Below, piece after piece: positions 1-10,099 of a DNA stretch of 64,000 nucleotides. Location: contig NZ_BSFK01000005.1 in the NCBI RefSeq assembly GCF_027922305.1, positions 620,001-684,000 on the forward strand, written 5' to 3'. The notes beneath the pieces are model-generated. The model was not told the DNA's origin and made no database searches. It worked only from the letters and a program-made list of their open reading frames with translations. The position numbers and the translations under genes were made by a program. Source of the stretch: Methylopila jiangsuensis (GTDB lineage Bacteria > Pseudomonadota > Alphaproteobacteria > Rhizobiales > Methylopilaceae). Numbering within the stretch: the stretch's first letter is position 1; each line of letters opens with the position of its first letter.

Positions 1-161
1 CAGGCCAGATCGCGCCGCCACAGAGATTGACAAAACAGCCTAGATGCCGCATCTCCGCCACAGATCGCAAGTCGCGGTGAACGATGGCGTTTTCCTGCGA
101 CGGCGCGTTTCGCGCCTCAGGTCCGATTCCGCCAGACTCGATTTCGATTTCCAAGGACGAC

Positions 162-1619
162 ATGACCTTTTCCGAACTCGGACTGAGCCCGAAGGTGCTC
201 GCCGCCGTCGAGGCGTCCGGCTACACCCAGCCGACGCCGATTCAGGCCGGCGCCATTCCGCATGTGCTCGCCGGGCGCGACGTTCTGGGCATCGCCCAGA
301 CTGGAACCGGAAAGACGGCGTCCTTCACGCTGCCGATGCTGACCAAGCTGGAGCAGGGCCGCGCCCGGGCGCGCATGCCGCGCACGCTCATCCTTGAGCC
401 GACGCGCGAACTCGCCGCCCAGGTCGAGGAAAACTTCGTCCGCTACGGCCAGAACCACAAGATCTCCATGGCGCTGCTGATCGGCGGCGTCTCGTTCGGC
501 GATCAGGACGCCAAGCTCACCCGCGGCGTCGACGTGCTGATCGCGACTCCCGGTCGTCTGCTGGACCATTTCGAGCGCGGCCGTTTGCTCCTGACCGGCA
601 TCGAGATCCTCGTCATCGACGAGGCGGACCGCATGCTCGACATGGGTTTCATCCCGGACATCGAGCGCATCTGCAAGCTGATCCCGCCGTCGCGCCAGAC
701 GCTGTTCTTCTCGGCCACCATGCCGCCGGAAATCCAGCGCCTGACCCAGCAGTTCCTGCGCGATCCGGAGCGCGTCGAGGTGGCCCGCGCCTCCTCCGCC
801 AACGCCTCGATCACCCAGCTTCTCGTGGCGACCGAGGACGATCCGGCCGCCAAGCGCGAAACCTTGCGCCACGTGGCTCAGGATCAGGAGAACTTCAAGA
901 ACGCCATCGTGTTCTGCAACCGTAAGCGGGACATTTCGGTGGTGCAGAAGTCGCTGGACAAGCACGGCTTCCGGGTCGCGGCGCTGCATGGCGACATGGA
1001 CCAGCGCGCCCGCATGGCGGCGCTCGAAAGCTTCAAGGTCGGCGACGTGGACCTGCTGGTGGCGAGCGACGTGGCCGCCCGCGGCCTCGACATTCCGGAC
1101 GTGAGCCACGTCATCAACTACGACGTGCCGATCCACCCCGAGGACTACGTTCACCGCATCGGCCGCACGGGCCGCGCCGGCCGCACCGGCGTGGCCATCA
1201 CCCTGGTCGCGCCTTCGGACGGCAAGCATCTGGACGCCATCGAGAAGCTGACCAACGCCAAGATCGCCTGGCAGGGCGACGCGCTCTCCGGCGAGGCGCT
1301 TTCGGACGGCTCCCGATCGTCGGGTCGCCGGCGCAGCGGCGGCGCTCGCCGCAAGGACGAGCCCGCCGAGAAGACGGTCGCGCAGGTCGCGCCCAAGGAC
1401 GGCGCCCGCAAGGGCCGAAGCGCTGCAGATTCGAAGTCCAGCCCGCCGAAAACGGAAGCCCGGACAAAGGTCGCCGTTCAGCCGGCGCCGGCGAAACCGA
1501 CGCCGGACGTCGCGCCGCGAGGGCGCCGCGCCCCGGACGATGCCGATAACGCCAGCGTTGGATTCGGCGAGCATCTGCCGGCCTTCTTGGCTCGCCCGAT
1601 CCGCGCCAAACGGAGCTGA
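162..1619 (+). CDS. DEAD-box ATP-dependent RNA helicase (RhlE-like)
   Basis: A 485-residue superfamily 2 RNA helicase that remodels RNA duplexes, probably in ribosome assembly or RNA decay. The full motif set is visible: Q motif (TQPTPIQ), Walker A AQTGTGKT, PTRELAAQ, the VIDEAD box, SAT, and HRIGRTGRAGRTG near the end of the second RecA domain. The last ~110 residues are a basic, low-complexity tail rich in Arg, Lys, Ala and Pro, as in RhlE-like proteins. I chose the ATG at 162 because AAGGA lies at 153-157; an upstream in-frame ATG at 84 would add 26 unconserved residues. Positions 1-161 hold only its 5' region. A terminator hairpin begins inside its stop codon. Confidence 0.93.
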   Translation: MTFSELGLSPKVLAAVEASGYTQPTPIQAGAIPHVLAGRDVLGIAQTGTGKTASFTLPMLTKLEQGRARARMPRTLILEPTRELAAQVEENFVRYGQNHKISMALLIGGVSFGDQDAKLTRGVDVLIATPGRLLDHFERGRLLLTGIEILVIDEADRMLDMGFIPDIERICKLIPPSRQTLFFSATMPPEIQRLTQQFLRDPERVEVARASSANASITQLLVATEDDPAAKRETLRHVAQDQENFKNAIVFCNRKRDISVVQKSLDKHGFRVAALHGDMDQRARMAALESFKVGDVDLLVASDVAARGLDIPDVSHVINYDVPIHPEDYVHRIGRTGRAGRTGVAITLVAPSDGKHLDAIEKLTNAKIAWQGDALSGEALSDGSRSSGRRRSGGARRKDEPAEKTVAQVAPKDGARKGRSAADSKSSPPKTEARTKVAVQPAPAKPTPDVAPRGRRAPDDADNASVGFGEHLPAFLARPIRAKRS

Positions 1620-1645
1620 TCGTTCTATTCAGACGATCAGCTTTA
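1615..1645 (+). terminator. Terminator of the DEAD-box helicase gene
   Basis: A 9-bp perfect stem (GCTGATCGT at 1615-1623, ACGATCAGC at 1633-1641) is followed by a T-rich stretch. The left arm includes the helicase stop codon at 1617-1619. Confidence 0.6.
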
Positions 1646-1778
1646 TACTTGGGTTTTCGGATACGCTGCGCCGCCTTAACCGGAACTTAACTCCCTTACT
1701 GTTTTCTTATCACTTGGGGAGCCGCAGGTCGGTCCATCAGGATCGGCGGCGCGGGAAGCCGGCGGGGGCCAAGGCTGC

Positions 1779-2855
1779 ATGCGGCGCAACGCGACCGATT
1801 ACGAGCGTACGCTGATTTTCTGCGACGCCGCGGTGCGCCGTCTCCGGGCGCATCGCCACCCCGCCCTGCCGCGCAACTACGAACTCTGGTACACCTACGC
1901 CACCGGCTACAACGCCGCGCTCAACCGCGCGATCAACGAGGCGCTGGAGCGTTCGCCCACGATCACCGAGGACGAACTCGACAGTCTCTACGAGACCTAT
2001 CTCTCCCCGCTGCGGCTCTCCGATCGGGTCGACCATGTGGGCTCGCGCATTCTGGACGAGATCGTCCAGGTGGCGGGCATCCTCAAGGACGCGCGCGGGA
2101 ACACCATCGATTACGTCCAGAAGCTCGAAAGCATCAGCGAGCGGGCGCGGCGCATGGGCTCCGCAGGAGGGCCTCTCGAGGCCCTGGCGCAGAGCCTGCT
2201 CGCCGCCACCAACGCCACCGTCTCGAAGACGGTGGAGCTGGAGCGTCGCCTGGGAGAGGCCCAGGACGAGATGCAGGAGCTGCATCATGCGCTTGAGCTG
2301 GTCCGCGTGGAGTCTCTCACCGATCCGCTGACCGGCCTCGCCAACCGCAAGTTCCTCGAGAGCACCCTCGATCGGGCGCTCAAGGACGCGGCGGACGGCA
2401 GGCCGTTTTCCGTGCTCGTGATCGACATCGACCACTTCAAGACCTTCAACGACACCTTCGGCCACCTCACCGGCGATCAGGTGCTGCGGCTGGTGGCGCT
2501 GTCGCTGAAGCAGAACGTGAAGACGCAGGATCTGGCGGCGCGGTTCGGCGGCGAGGAGTTCGCCATCGTGCTGGGGGACGCCGACGTCAACAGCGCGATC
2601 GCGGTGGCCGAGCGCGTCCGGCGGGCCGTGATGACCAAGGATCTGGTGAAACGCTCCACCGGCGAGCATCTCGGCCGGGTCACGGTGTCGGTGGGCGTCG
2701 CGACCTGGCGCAGCGGCGACACGGGCCAGACCGTCATCGACCGCGCCGACCGCTGCCTCTACGCCGCCAAGCGCAACGGCCGCAATCTGGTGGTGGCCGA
2801 AACCGACGCGCTCGCGCGCAACGACGACGTCGCCAACATCAGGATCATCGCCTGA
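1779..2855 (+). CDS. GGDEF-domain diguanylate cyclase, cytoplasmic
   Basis: A 358-residue protein with no membrane segment. The N-terminal ~170 residues are helical and end in a coiled-coil-like stretch; I do not recognise this part as a named sensor domain. Residues ~175-345 are a GGDEF domain that should make cyclic di-GMP from two GTP. The active-site loop reads GGEEF at residues 257-261, so catalysis looks intact. The inhibitory I-site position, normally RxxD, reads KTQD at 248-251, so feedback inhibition by product may be weak. The ATG at 1779 has AAGG at 1771-1774. The gene stands alone and converges on era. Confidence 0.9.
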   Translation: MRRNATDYERTLIFCDAAVRRLRAHRHPALPRNYELWYTYATGYNAALNRAINEALERSPTITEDELDSLYETYLSPLRLSDRVDHVGSRILDEIVQVAGILKDARGNTIDYVQKLESISERARRMGSAGGPLEALAQSLLAATNATVSKTVELERRLGEAQDEMQELHHALELVRVESLTDPLTGLANRKFLESTLDRALKDAADGRPFSVLVIDIDHFKTFNDTFGHLTGDQVLRLVALSLKQNVKTQDLAARFGGEEFAIVLGDADVNSAIAVAERVRRAVMTKDLVKRSTGEHLGRVTVSVGVATWRSGDTGQTVIDRADRCLYAAKRNGRNLVVAETDALARNDDVANIRIIA

Positions 2856-2891
2856 GAGACAGCCGGCGCAGGACGCCGGCCGGACTCACAG

Positions 2892-3827
2892 TCAGCCGCG
2901 CGGGAACTCCAGCCCCATTTCCCGGTAGCGCTCGGGATCGTCGCCCCAGTTCTCGCGCACCTTCACGAACAGGAACAGGTGCACGGTGGTCTCGGCGATC
3001 TCGGAAATTTCCTTGCGCGCCTGCATGGAGATGTCCTTCACCGTCTGGCCGCCCTTGCCGATGACGATGCGCTTCTGGCTCTCCCGCTCCACATAGATCG
3101 TCTGCTCCACGCGGGCGGAGCCGTCGGGCCGGACCTCCCACTTCTCGGTCTCCACGGTGGAGGCGTAGGGCAGTTCGTCGTGCAGGCGGGCGAACAGCTT
3201 CTCGCGGGTGATCTCCGCCGCGAGCGCCCGCAGCGGCAGGTCGGAGATGTCGTCGGCGGGATAGAGCCACGGCCCCGCCGGCATCTCCTCGGCGAAATAG
3301 GCGATCAGGTCCTGAACGCCGTCGCCGGTCAGCGCCGAGACCATGAACACGCGCTCGAACGGCGTGCGGGCGGCGGCCTCCTGCGCCAGCGCCAGCAGCG
3401 TGTCGCGGCGCACGGTGTCGATCTTGTTGAGGATCAGCACCTTGCGCCGGCCGGTTTCGCCGAGCTTGTCGAGGATCGCAAGGTTGTCGTCGTCGAGCCC
3501 TTTGCGGGCGTCGATCAGCAGGCCGACCAGATCCGCATCGCCGGCGCCGCCCCAGGCGGTGGTGACCATGGCTCGGTCGAGCCGCCGCTTGGGCGCGAAG
3601 ATGCCGGGCGTGTCCACGAACACGATCTGCGCGTTGTCCGCGATCACCAGGCCGCGCACCAGCGCGCGGGTGGTTTGGACCTTGTGGCTGACGATGGAGA
3701 CCTTGGCCCCGACCAGCGCGTTCAGCAGCGTGGACTTGCCGGCGTTCGGCGCGCCGACCAGCGCCACGAAGCCGCAGCGGGTTTCGCCTTCCGGCTGAAC
3801 CACCTCGTGCGATGACGTGTCAGACAT
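2892..3827 (-). CDS. era: GTPase Era
   Basis: A 311-residue GTPase that binds 16S rRNA and assists 30S subunit assembly. The G1 loop GAPNAGKS is at residues 25-32, DTPG and NKID follow, and a C-terminal KH domain carries IVIGKGGQ. The ATG at 3827 gives MSDTSS and overlaps the end of rnc by 8 nt, so translation is probably coupled to rnc. It is the last gene of the rpoZ-to-era operon. recO, which often follows era, is absent here; the next gene converges. Confidence 0.97.
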   Translation of the reverse strand: MSDTSSHEVVQPEGETRCGFVALVGAPNAGKSTLLNALVGAKVSIVSHKVQTTRALVRGLVIADNAQIVFVDTPGIFAPKRRLDRAMVTTAWGGAGDADLVGLLIDARKGLDDDNLAILDKLGETGRRKVLILNKIDTVRRDTLLALAQEAAARTPFERVFMVSALTGDGVQDLIAYFAEEMPAGPWLYPADDISDLPLRALAAEITREKLFARLHDELPYASTVETEKWEVRPDGSARVEQTIYVERESQKRIVIGKGGQTVKDISMQARKEISEIAETTVHLFLFVKVRENWGDDPERYREMGLEFPRG

Positions 3828-4536
3828 GCTCTCGTCCCTCGATCGCGACGCCCGCGCGCGCCAGCAGCGCCCGCGCCGCATCCTGCTCCGCCGCGCGCTT
3901 GGAACGGCCCGCGCCCAGTCCCTCGCCCAGCCCGTCCACCATCACTGCCACGCGGAAATGCGGGTTGTGGTCCGGACCCGAACGCTCGATTTCCTGATAG
4001 AGCGGCGTGGCGAGGCCCCGCCCCTGCGCCCATTCCTGCAGCTCGGTCTTGGCGTCCCGCAAGGGGCGCCGGGGCGCCAGCATGCGCGGCCGCCAGAACC
4101 GGTCCACCAGCGCCGCCGCTTTCTCATAGCCGCCGTCGAGATGGACGGCGCCGACCACCGCCTCGCACACGTCCGCCAGAATCGCGATCTTGCGCCGCCC
4201 GCCCGAGCCCTGCTCGCCGGGCCCGAGCCGGATGAAGGGCGCCAGATCCATGGCGCCGGCGACCTCCGCGCAGGCCTCCGCCCGCACCAGCTCCGCGAGG
4301 CGGCGCGAGAGTTCGCCCTCGTCGGAGGTGGGAAACGCCTCGATCAGCATGCTGGCGACCGCGAGCCCCAGCACCCGGTCGCCCAGAAACTCCAGCCGCT
4401 GGTAGCTGCCGAGCCGCCCCTCGGAGGAGGTGGCGGCGCTGATGTGGGTCAGCGCCCGTTCGAGCAGCGCGCGATCCGCGAAGACATGCCCGATCCGCGT
4501 CTCGACCTCCGCATGGGCGATCGCTCGCTTCCTCAT
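3820..4536 (-). CDS. rnc: Ribonuclease III
   Basis: A 238-residue double-strand-specific endoribonuclease that processes rRNA precursors and structured mRNAs. The N-terminal catalytic domain has the signature RLEFLGDRVLGL and the downstream metal-binding stretch ADVCEAVVGA, so the Asp/Glu ligands are kept. A double-stranded RNA-binding domain fills the C-terminal third (HFRVAVMVDG, then SKRAAEQDAARALL). The ATG overlaps the lepB stop in an ATGA arrangement at 4533-4536, and the end overlaps era by 8 nt. Confidence 0.97.
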   Translation of the reverse strand: MRKRAIAHAEVETRIGHVFADRALLERALTHISAATSSEGRLGSYQRLEFLGDRVLGLAVASMLIEAFPTSDEGELSRRLAELVRAEACAEVAGAMDLAPFIRLGPGEQGSGGRRKIAILADVCEAVVGAVHLDGGYEKAAALVDRFWRPRMLAPRRPLRDAKTELQEWAQGRGLATPLYQEIERSGPDHNPHFRVAVMVDGLGEGLGAGRSKRAAEQDAARALLARAGVAIEGREHV

Positions 4537-5285
4537 CGCAACGACATGCCGATGCGGCCCCAGCGCACGGACCACGGCCACTGCCACACGGCCCAGGCCG
4601 GAGCCTTGTCGACGGAGAAGAACAGCACCTCGGCGCGTCCGACCAGATTTTCCATCGGCACGTAGCCCACCGCCGACTGCACGCGGCTGTCGGTGGAGTT
4701 GTCCCGGTTGTCGCCCATCATGAACAGATGGCCGTCCGGCACGGTGTAGACCGGCGTGTTGTCGAGGAAGCCGTTCTCCACGAGGTCCAGCACCTCGTAG
4801 GACACGCCGTTGTCCAGCGTCTCGCGGTAGCGGGGGATGCGGCGGGTCTGGCCGCCGGAGCCCTCGACGTAATCCTCGATGCGCTGCTTCGGCACCGCCT
4901 TCTCGTTGATGAACAGCACGCCGTCCATCATCTGGATGCGGTCGCCGGGCAGTCCGATCACGCGCTTGATGTAGTCGGTGGAATTGTCCGTCGGCAGCTT
5001 GAACACCACGACGTCGCCCCGCTTCGGCACGGAGCCGAAGATGCGCCCATGGCCGAGCGGCGGGCTGAAGGGCAGCGAATGGCGGCTGTAGCCGTAGGCG
5101 TATTTGGAGACGAACAGGTAGTCGCCCACCAGCAGCGTCTTCTCCATCGAGCTCGACGGGATGTTGAACGGCTGGAACAGCACCGTGCGGATGGCGACCG
5201 CGATCAGCAGCGCCTGCACGACGATCTTGATGATCTCGACAAACCCGCCGTCGGCGCCCTGCTTCTTGTCGGTGGTCACGCTCAT
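4533..5285 (-). CDS. lepB: Signal peptidase I
   Basis: A 250-residue membrane-anchored serine/lysine protease that removes signal peptides from exported proteins. One hydrophobic segment (about residues 16-35) anchors it. The catalytic Ser lies in PSSSMEKTL just before the Met, the general-base Lys in RGDVVVFK, and the late box reads MGDNRDNSTDSR. The start at 5285 (MSVTTDKK) is preferred over an upstream in-frame ATG that lacks similarity. A 97-nt gap separates it from acpS, so an internal promoter is possible. It overlaps rnc by 4 nt. Confidence 0.96.
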   Translation of the reverse strand: MSVTTDKKQGADGGFVEIIKIVVQALLIAVAIRTVLFQPFNIPSSSMEKTLLVGDYLFVSKYAYGYSRHSLPFSPPLGHGRIFGSVPKRGDVVVFKLPTDNSTDYIKRVIGLPGDRIQMMDGVLFINEKAVPKQRIEDYVEGSGGQTRRIPRYRETLDNGVSYEVLDLVENGFLDNTPVYTVPDGHLFMMGDNRDNSTDSRVQSAVGYVPMENLVGRAEVLFFSVDKAPAWAVWQWPWSVRWGRIGMSLR

Positions 5286-5382
5286 CGCTTTTCCGTCTGG
5301 GGCGGCCGCGGGCCGGATCGGTGGCCGTGATACTCTCCAGCGCCGCAAACGGCAATCGACGCCCAAAGGTTCAGGCGCCGGC

Positions 5383-5784
5383 TCACGCGACCGGCTCCGC
5401 GCTGATGACCACGAAGGCGACCGCGAGCGGCGGCTCGTCGCTCAGCGACACGGTGAGACGCGCGGCGTGGCCGGGCGGCGTCAGGCGCTCAAGCGTCTCG
5501 CGCGCCGCGCCGGTGAGCGCCAGCGCCGGCCGGCCGGCGGCGTCGTTCTCGACGCCGATCTCCCGCCAGGCCGCATGCTGGCCGAATCCGCAGCCGAGCG
5601 CCTTGGCGCAGGCCTCCTTGGCGGCGAAGCGCTTGGCGTAGGCCGCGGCGGGCGCCTTGTGCGCCTGCGCCCTCGCCCGCTCGGTCTCCGTGAACACGCG
5701 CTCAAGGAAGCGTTCGCCGAACCGCTCGATGGAACGCTCGATGCGGCGGATGTCGCAGAGATCGGTGCCGACGCCCAGGATCAC
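5383..5784 (-). CDS. acpS: Holo-[acyl-carrier-protein] synthase
   Basis: A 133-residue phosphopantetheinyl transferase that moves 4'-phosphopantetheine from CoA to a Ser of acyl carrier protein. The family hallmarks are present: GVGTDLCDI at the N terminus and [13 protein letters not shown] in the middle, which supply the Mg-CoA ligands. The start is a GTG that overlaps the pdxJ stop (GTGA), matching the usual protein start VILGVGTD. It sits in the pdxJ-acpS pair common in Proteobacteria. Confidence 0.95.
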   Translation of the reverse strand: MILGVGTDLCDIRRIERSIERFGERFLERVFTETERARAQAHKAPAAAYAKRFAAKEACAKALGCGFGQHAAWREIGVENDAAGRPALALTGAARETLERLTPPGHAARLTVSLSDEPPLAVAFVVISAEPVA

Positions 5785-6557
5785 GCCGCGCGCGCCTCCC
5801 GCCCTTCGGCCATGGCGGCCTTCATGAGGCGGATGGTCTCCGGCAGCCCGACGGCGATGGCCTCGCCGATCAGGAAATGGCCTATGTTGAACTCCGCGAT
5901 CTCCGGCAGCGCGGCGAGCGTCCGCGCGGAGGCGTAATCGAGCCCGTGGCCCGCATGCACCTCGAGCCCGAGCCGGGCCGCAAGCCGGGCGCCGGCGGCG
6001 AGCCGGGCGAACTCCCGCGCCGCCTCGCCGTGCGCGCCGGCCACAAGAGCCTCGCACCACGTGCCGGTGTGCAGCTCCACGACCGCGGCGCCCAGCAGCG
6101 CGGACTGCTCCAGCGCGGCCTCGTCGGCCTCCACGAACAGCGAGACGCGCACGCCCTCGGCGGCGAGCTCCTTCACCACAGGCGCGATCGCGGCCTTCTG
6201 GCCGACCACGTCGAGCCCGCCTTCGGTGGTGCGCTCCTCGCGCTTCTCGGGCACGAGGCAGGCCGCGTGCGGCTTCACCCGGAGCGCGATCGCAAGCATT
6301 TCGGGCGTCGCCGCCATCTCGAGATTGAGCGGACGGTCCACCTCGGCGCGCAGCCGGTCGATGTCCGCGTCCCGGATGTGGCGGCGGTCCTCGCGCAGAT
6401 GCGCCGTGATTCCGTCCGCGCCCGCCTCCGCCGCGAGCTTCGCGAAGCGCACGGGATCGGGATGGGCGCCGCCGCGGGCGTTCCGCACGGTCGCGACGTG
6501 GTCGATGTTGACCCCGAGCCTGATCAGTCCCGCCATATCGAACTCTTCTTCAGCCAT
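5781..6557 (-). CDS. pdxJ: Pyridoxine 5'-phosphate synthase
   Basis: A 258-residue TIM-barrel enzyme that condenses 3-amino-2-oxopropyl phosphate with 1-deoxyxylulose 5-phosphate in vitamin B6 synthesis. Characteristic stretches are [17 protein letters not shown] at the N terminus, [19 protein letters not shown], and the late [12 protein letters not shown]. The start at 6557 overlaps the end of rsh by 8 nt; a second Met lies 7 codons in. It is coupled to acpS through GTGA. Confidence 0.96.
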   Translation of the reverse strand: MAEEEFDMAGLIRLGVNIDHVATVRNARGGAHPDPVRFAKLAAEAGADGITAHLREDRRHIRDADIDRLRAEVDRPLNLEMAATPEMLAIALRVKPHAACLVPEKREERTTEGGLDVVGQKAAIAPVVKELAAEGVRVSLFVEADEAALEQSALLGAAVVELHTGTWCEALVAGAHGEAAREFARLAAGARLAARLGLEVHAGHGLDYASARTLAALPEIAEFNIGHFLIGEAIAVGLPETIRLMKAAMAEGREARAA

Positions 6558-8763
6558 TGACGCGCTGGACGTTGCTCACCACCGGCGCCTGGCGCAAGTC
6601 GGCGATGATGGCGCCCAGATGCTTCACGTCATACACGCCGAGATCGAACACGATGTCGTGGAAGTCCGGCGAGCGCGAGATCATGCGCACGTCGTCGATG
6701 TTCGCCTCATAGGCGCCGATGATCTGGGTGATGCGGGCCAGCGACCCCGGCTCGTTGATGGAGGTCACCACGATGCGGACGGGGAAGCGCTCGCGCTTCG
6801 CCAGATCCACGTCCCAGCGCACGTCCAGCCAGCGTTCGGGATGGTCGTCGTGCTCCTTCAGCGCCGGAGACTGGATCGGGTAGATGGTGATGCCCTGCCC
6901 CGGATCGAGAATGCCGACGATGCGGTCGCCCGGCACGGCGCCGCCGTCGGGGGCGAAGCGCACGGGCAGATCGCCGCGCAGGCCGCGGATCGGAATCGAG
7001 GGCTGGGGCCCGTCCGCGGGCTCCACGCCGGGCGCCTTGAAGCGCAGCGCGCCCGCATGCTCCAGTCCGAACCAGCCGTTGGCCGGCGCCGGCAGCCCGA
7101 GCGAGGTCTGGGGCCGCTCGTCCTGCACCTCCGGGTACACCGCGCGCACCACGTCGAGCGAATGCATCTCGCCGCGCCCGACCGCCGCCAGCACGTCGTC
7201 GATGCTGACGCGCGCCAGCCGGTGCAGCGACATCTTCAGCTTTTCGTCGGTGAACGCCTTGCCGTTGCGCTCGAAGGCGCGCTGGACGATCTGGCGGCCG
7301 AGGCCGGCGTACTGCGCCCGCACCGCGGCGCGGGTGGCGCGCCGGATCGCCGCGCGGGCCTTGCCGGTGACCACCACCGCCTCCCAGGCGGCGGGCGGCG
7401 TCTGGGCGTCGGAGCGGATGATCTCCACTTCGTCGCCGTTCTTCAGCTCCACCACCAGCGATTCGGTCTTGCCGTTGATCTTCGCGCCGACGCAGCCGTT
7501 GCCCACATTGGTGTGGACGGCGTAGGCGAAGTCGATCGGCGTCGCGCCACGGGGCAGCGCGATCAGGCGGCCCTTGGGCGTGAAGCAGAACACCTGATCG
7601 TTGAACAGCTCGAGCTTGGTGTGCTCGAGGAACTCCTCCGGATTGTCGCCCTCCGCCAGCAGCTCCACCGTGCGCCGCAGCCAGCCGTAGGCGCGGCTCT
7701 CCCGCGCCAGCGCGTCGTTGTTGCCGCCGAGTCCGTCCTTGTAGAGCGCGTGCGCCGCGATGCCGTATTCGGCGAAGCGCTGCATGGCCTCGGTGCGGAT
7801 CTGCAGCTCCACGCGCTGGTGGCCCGGCCCCACGATGGTGGTGTGGAGCGAGCGGTAGTCGTTCTCCTTCGGCGTGGAGATGTAGTCCTTGAACCGGCCC
7901 GGCACCGTGGGCCAGCCGGAATGCAGCACGCCGAGCGCCCGGTAGCAGTTCGGCACGTCGGGCGCGATGACGCGGAAGCCGAAGATGTCGGACAGCTGCT
8001 CGAACGCGACCGACTTGCGCTCCATCTTGCGCCAGATCGAATAGGGCTTCTTGGCCCGGCCGGTGATCTGCACGTCCATGCCGGCGGCGGCGAAGCGCTC
8101 CTCGAAGGCGCGCTGGATGTCGGCGATGGAGTCGACGCTGCGCTCGCGCAGGGCGTTCAGCCGGTCGACGATGGTGGCGTAGGCGTCCGGGTAGAGGGTG
8201 CGGAAGCAGATATCGTCCAGCTCGTCGCGCATGCCCTGCATGCCCATGCGGCCCGCGAGCGGGGCGTAAAGCTCCACGGTCTCCTGCGCGATTCGGGCGC
8301 GCTTGGCCGGCGGCACGAAATGCAGCGTGCGCATGTTGTGCAGCCGGTCGGCGAGCTTCACCAGCAGCACCCGCACGTCGTCGGCGATGGCGAGCAGCAG
8401 CTTGCGCAGGTTCTCCGCCTGCGCCGCCTCCTTGGTGACGAGATCGAGCTTCTTGAGCTTGGTCAGCCCGTCCACCAGCGCGCCGATCTGGCGGCCAAAC
8501 AGCGCGTCCAGCTCGTCGCGGGTGGCGTCGGTGTCCTCGATCGTGTCGTGCAGCAGCGCCGCGACGATGGTGGCGTCGTCGAGCCGCAGCTCGGTGAGAA
8601 TCGCCGCCACCTCCAGCGGATGGGAGAAATAGGGATCGCCCGAGGCGCGCTTCTGCGCGCCGTGCGCCTTCATGGCGTAGACGTAGCCGCGGTTCAGCAA
8701 CGCCTCGTCAGCGTTGGGATTGTAGGCTTTGACGCGCTCGACGAGCTCGTACTGCCGCATCAT
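6550..8763 (-). CDS. rsh: Bifunctional (p)ppGpp synthetase/hydrolase (RelA/SpoT homologue)
   Basis: A 737-residue stringent-response enzyme that both makes and degrades (p)ppGpp. The N-terminal HD hydrolase domain contains [13 protein letters not shown]. The synthetase domain contains [20 protein letters not shown]; the RxKD form is the one seen in bifunctional enzymes rather than in RelA-only ones. A TGS domain ([16 protein letters not shown]) and a C-terminal ACT domain ([17 protein letters not shown]) follow. Two adjacent Met codons at 8763 and 8760 could start it; the [12 protein letters not shown] form is usual in alphaproteobacteria. It follows rpoZ, as expected. Confidence 0.96.
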   Translation of the reverse strand: MMRQYELVERVKAYNPNADEALLNRGYVYAMKAHGAQKRASGDPYFSHPLEVAAILTELRLDDATIVAALLHDTIEDTDATRDELDALFGRQIGALVDGLTKLKKLDLVTKEAAQAENLRKLLLAIADDVRVLLVKLADRLHNMRTLHFVPPAKRARIAQETVELYAPLAGRMGMQGMRDELDDICFRTLYPDAYATIVDRLNALRERSVDSIADIQRAFEERFAAAGMDVQITGRAKKPYSIWRKMERKSVAFEQLSDIFGFRVIAPDVPNCYRALGVLHSGWPTVPGRFKDYISTPKENDYRSLHTTIVGPGHQRVELQIRTEAMQRFAEYGIAAHALYKDGLGGNNDALARESRAYGWLRRTVELLAEGDNPEEFLEHTKLELFNDQVFCFTPKGRLIALPRGATPIDFAYAVHTNVGNGCVGAKINGKTESLVVELKNGDEVEIIRSDAQTPPAAWEAVVVTGKARAAIRRATRAAVRAQYAGLGRQIVQRAFERNGKAFTDEKLKMSLHRLARVSIDDVLAAVGRGEMHSLDVVRAVYPEVQDERPQTSLGLPAPANGWFGLEHAGALRFKAPGVEPADGPQPSIPIRGLRGDLPVRFAPDGGAVPGDRIVGILDPGQGITIYPIQSPALKEHDDHPERWLDVRWDVDLAKRERFPVRIVVTSINEPGSLARITQIIGAYEANIDDVRMISRSPDFHDIVFDLGVYDVKHLGAIIADLRQAPVVSNVQRVNG

Positions 8764-8869
8764 GTCAAGGCACGCCGGACGCTGGAGAACGGGAGGGCGG
8801 CGGAGACCGCCGCGGAACCGTTCCAGATATCGTTGCGTTCGGCGCCGCGCACAAGTTCGCGAAAGCCAC

Positions 8870-8908
8870 AAAGCAAAAGCGCCGCAGGGCCTTGGCCGCC
8901 GCGGCGCT
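8870..8908 (-). terminator. Terminator after rpoZ
   Basis: On the minus strand an 8-bp stem (AGCGCCGC, GCGGCGCT) is followed by TTTGCTTTGT. It lies between rpoZ and rsh, so rsh may be served partly by read-through or by its own promoter. Confidence 0.5.
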
Positions 8909-8944
8909 CGTCAGACATGCGGAACGGGTTGCGACGCGAAGGCG

Positions 8945-9328
8945 TCACTCCTCGTCGTCGGTCTCCGCCGGCGGCACGAGGCCTTCAAGGCCGCGCAGCA
9001 GGTCCTCTTCCGTCATGCGGTCGAAGCTGACGTTGCCGTCGTCGTCGGAGGAGGCGGAGCCCGCCAGCGCCGGAACCGTCTCGGCCTCCGGCTCGTCCAC
9101 TTCCACGTACTTCTGCAGCGAGTGGATCAGGTCTTCCTTCAGATCCTCGGGCTGCACGGTCTCGTCCGCGATCTCGCGCAGCGCGACGACCGGGTTCTTG
9201 TCGTTGTCGCGATCAACGGTGATCGGCGAGCCGGAGGCGATCAGGCGGGCGCGATGGCCGGCGAGCAGCACGAGCTCGAACCGGTTATCGACCTTGTCGA
9301 TGCAATCTTCGACGGTGACGCGGGCCAT
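8945..9328 (-). CDS. rpoZ: RNA polymerase omega subunit
   Basis: A 127-residue subunit that helps assemble the beta' subunit into RNA polymerase. The conserved N-terminal part reads [20 protein letters not shown], followed by the omega core with RARLIASG and [13 protein letters not shown]. An acidic C-terminal tail ends in DDEE. AGAGAGGAG lies at 9341-9349, before the ATG at 9328. A hairpin with a T-rich tail follows before rsh. Confidence 0.96.
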   Translation of the reverse strand: MARVTVEDCIDKVDNRFELVLLAGHRARLIASGSPITVDRDNDKNPVVALREIADETVQPEDLKEDLIHSLQKYVEVDEPEAETVPALAGSASSDDDGNVSFDRMTEEDLLRGLEGLVPPAETDDEE

Positions 9329-9511
9329 GGGGCGTCCGCTCCTCTCTCCACGACAAAGTTCAGGATTGAACGCGGTCTTTACCGCGAGGCCGCTCCTGTG
9401 GCAAGGACCGTGACAGGCGCGACATCCGGCGGGGGTTTTCTCCGTCCGGCGGCGCAGGCCCAAGCCCCCCTCTTTTCCCGACCAACGCCTTTTCGGAAAG
9501 CGCACATCCCC

Positions 9512-10099
9512 ATGTTCTATTCGGACGAACGCCTCGGCCTGTTCATCGACGGCGCGAATCTCTACGCCACCGCCCGCGGCGTCGGCTTCGACATCGACTT
9601 CCGCCGCCTGCTCCGCGAGTTCCAGGGCCGCGGCTACCTGATCCGCGCCTATTACTACACCGCGCTCGCCGAAGACGTGGAGGTCTCCACCATCCGGCCG
9701 CTGATCGACTGGCTCGACTACAACGGCTACACGGTCGTGACCAAGCCGATCAAGGAGTTCACGGACAGCCAGGGCCGCCGCAAGGTCAAGGGCAACCTGG
9801 ACATTGAGCTCGCCATCGACGCGCTGGAGATGGCCGAGCACATCGACCACATGGTGCTGTTCTCCGGCGACGGCGACTTCACCCCGCTGGTGGCCGCCAT
9901 GCAGCGGCGCGGCGTGCGCGTGACCGTGGTCTCCACCGTCACCACCCAGCCGGCGATGATCGCCGACGACTTGCGCCGCCGGGCCGACCATTTCCTCGAT
10001 CTCGCCGACCTCAACGCCAAGGTCGGCCGCGACCCGTCCGAGCGCGCGGCGCGCGAGGCCCGCCGCCAGGCGGCGATCGACACCACGCCCCAGCCGTGA
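9512..10099 (+). CDS. NYN-domain (LabA/DUF88) protein, putative ribonuclease
   Basis: A 195-residue PIN-like NYN-domain protein. Family features are the early [13 protein letters not shown], with the first catalytic Asp in FIDGAN, then [17 protein letters not shown] and [12 protein letters not shown], which supply the other acidic metal ligands. Members are thought to cut RNA, but the substrate is unknown. The C-terminal ~25 residues are charged. The start at 9512 is the Met before the conserved domain; the longer frame upstream is antisense to rpoZ. Its stop overlaps the next gene (GTGA). The 183 nt upstream separates it from divergent rpoZ. Confidence 0.85.
   Translation: MFYSDERLGLFIDGANLYATARGVGFDIDFRRLLREFQGRGYLIRAYYYTALAEDVEVSTIRPLIDWLDYNGYTVVTKPIKEFTDSQGRRKVKGNLDIELAIDALEMAEHIDHMVLFSGDGDFTPLVAAMQRRGVRVTVVSTVTTQPAMIADDLRRRADHFLDLADLNAKVGRDPSERAAREARRQAAIDTTPQP

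Noticed and set aside
1682-1703. A second EcfG-type promoter (GGAAC then GTT) before the GGDEF gene
   Set aside because: The spacing is 14 nt instead of 16-17 and the C before GTT does not fit well.
6061-9030. A 989-codon open frame on the plus strand
   Set aside because: It is antisense to pdxJ and rsh, which carry clear family motifs; long antisense frames are expected at this GC content.
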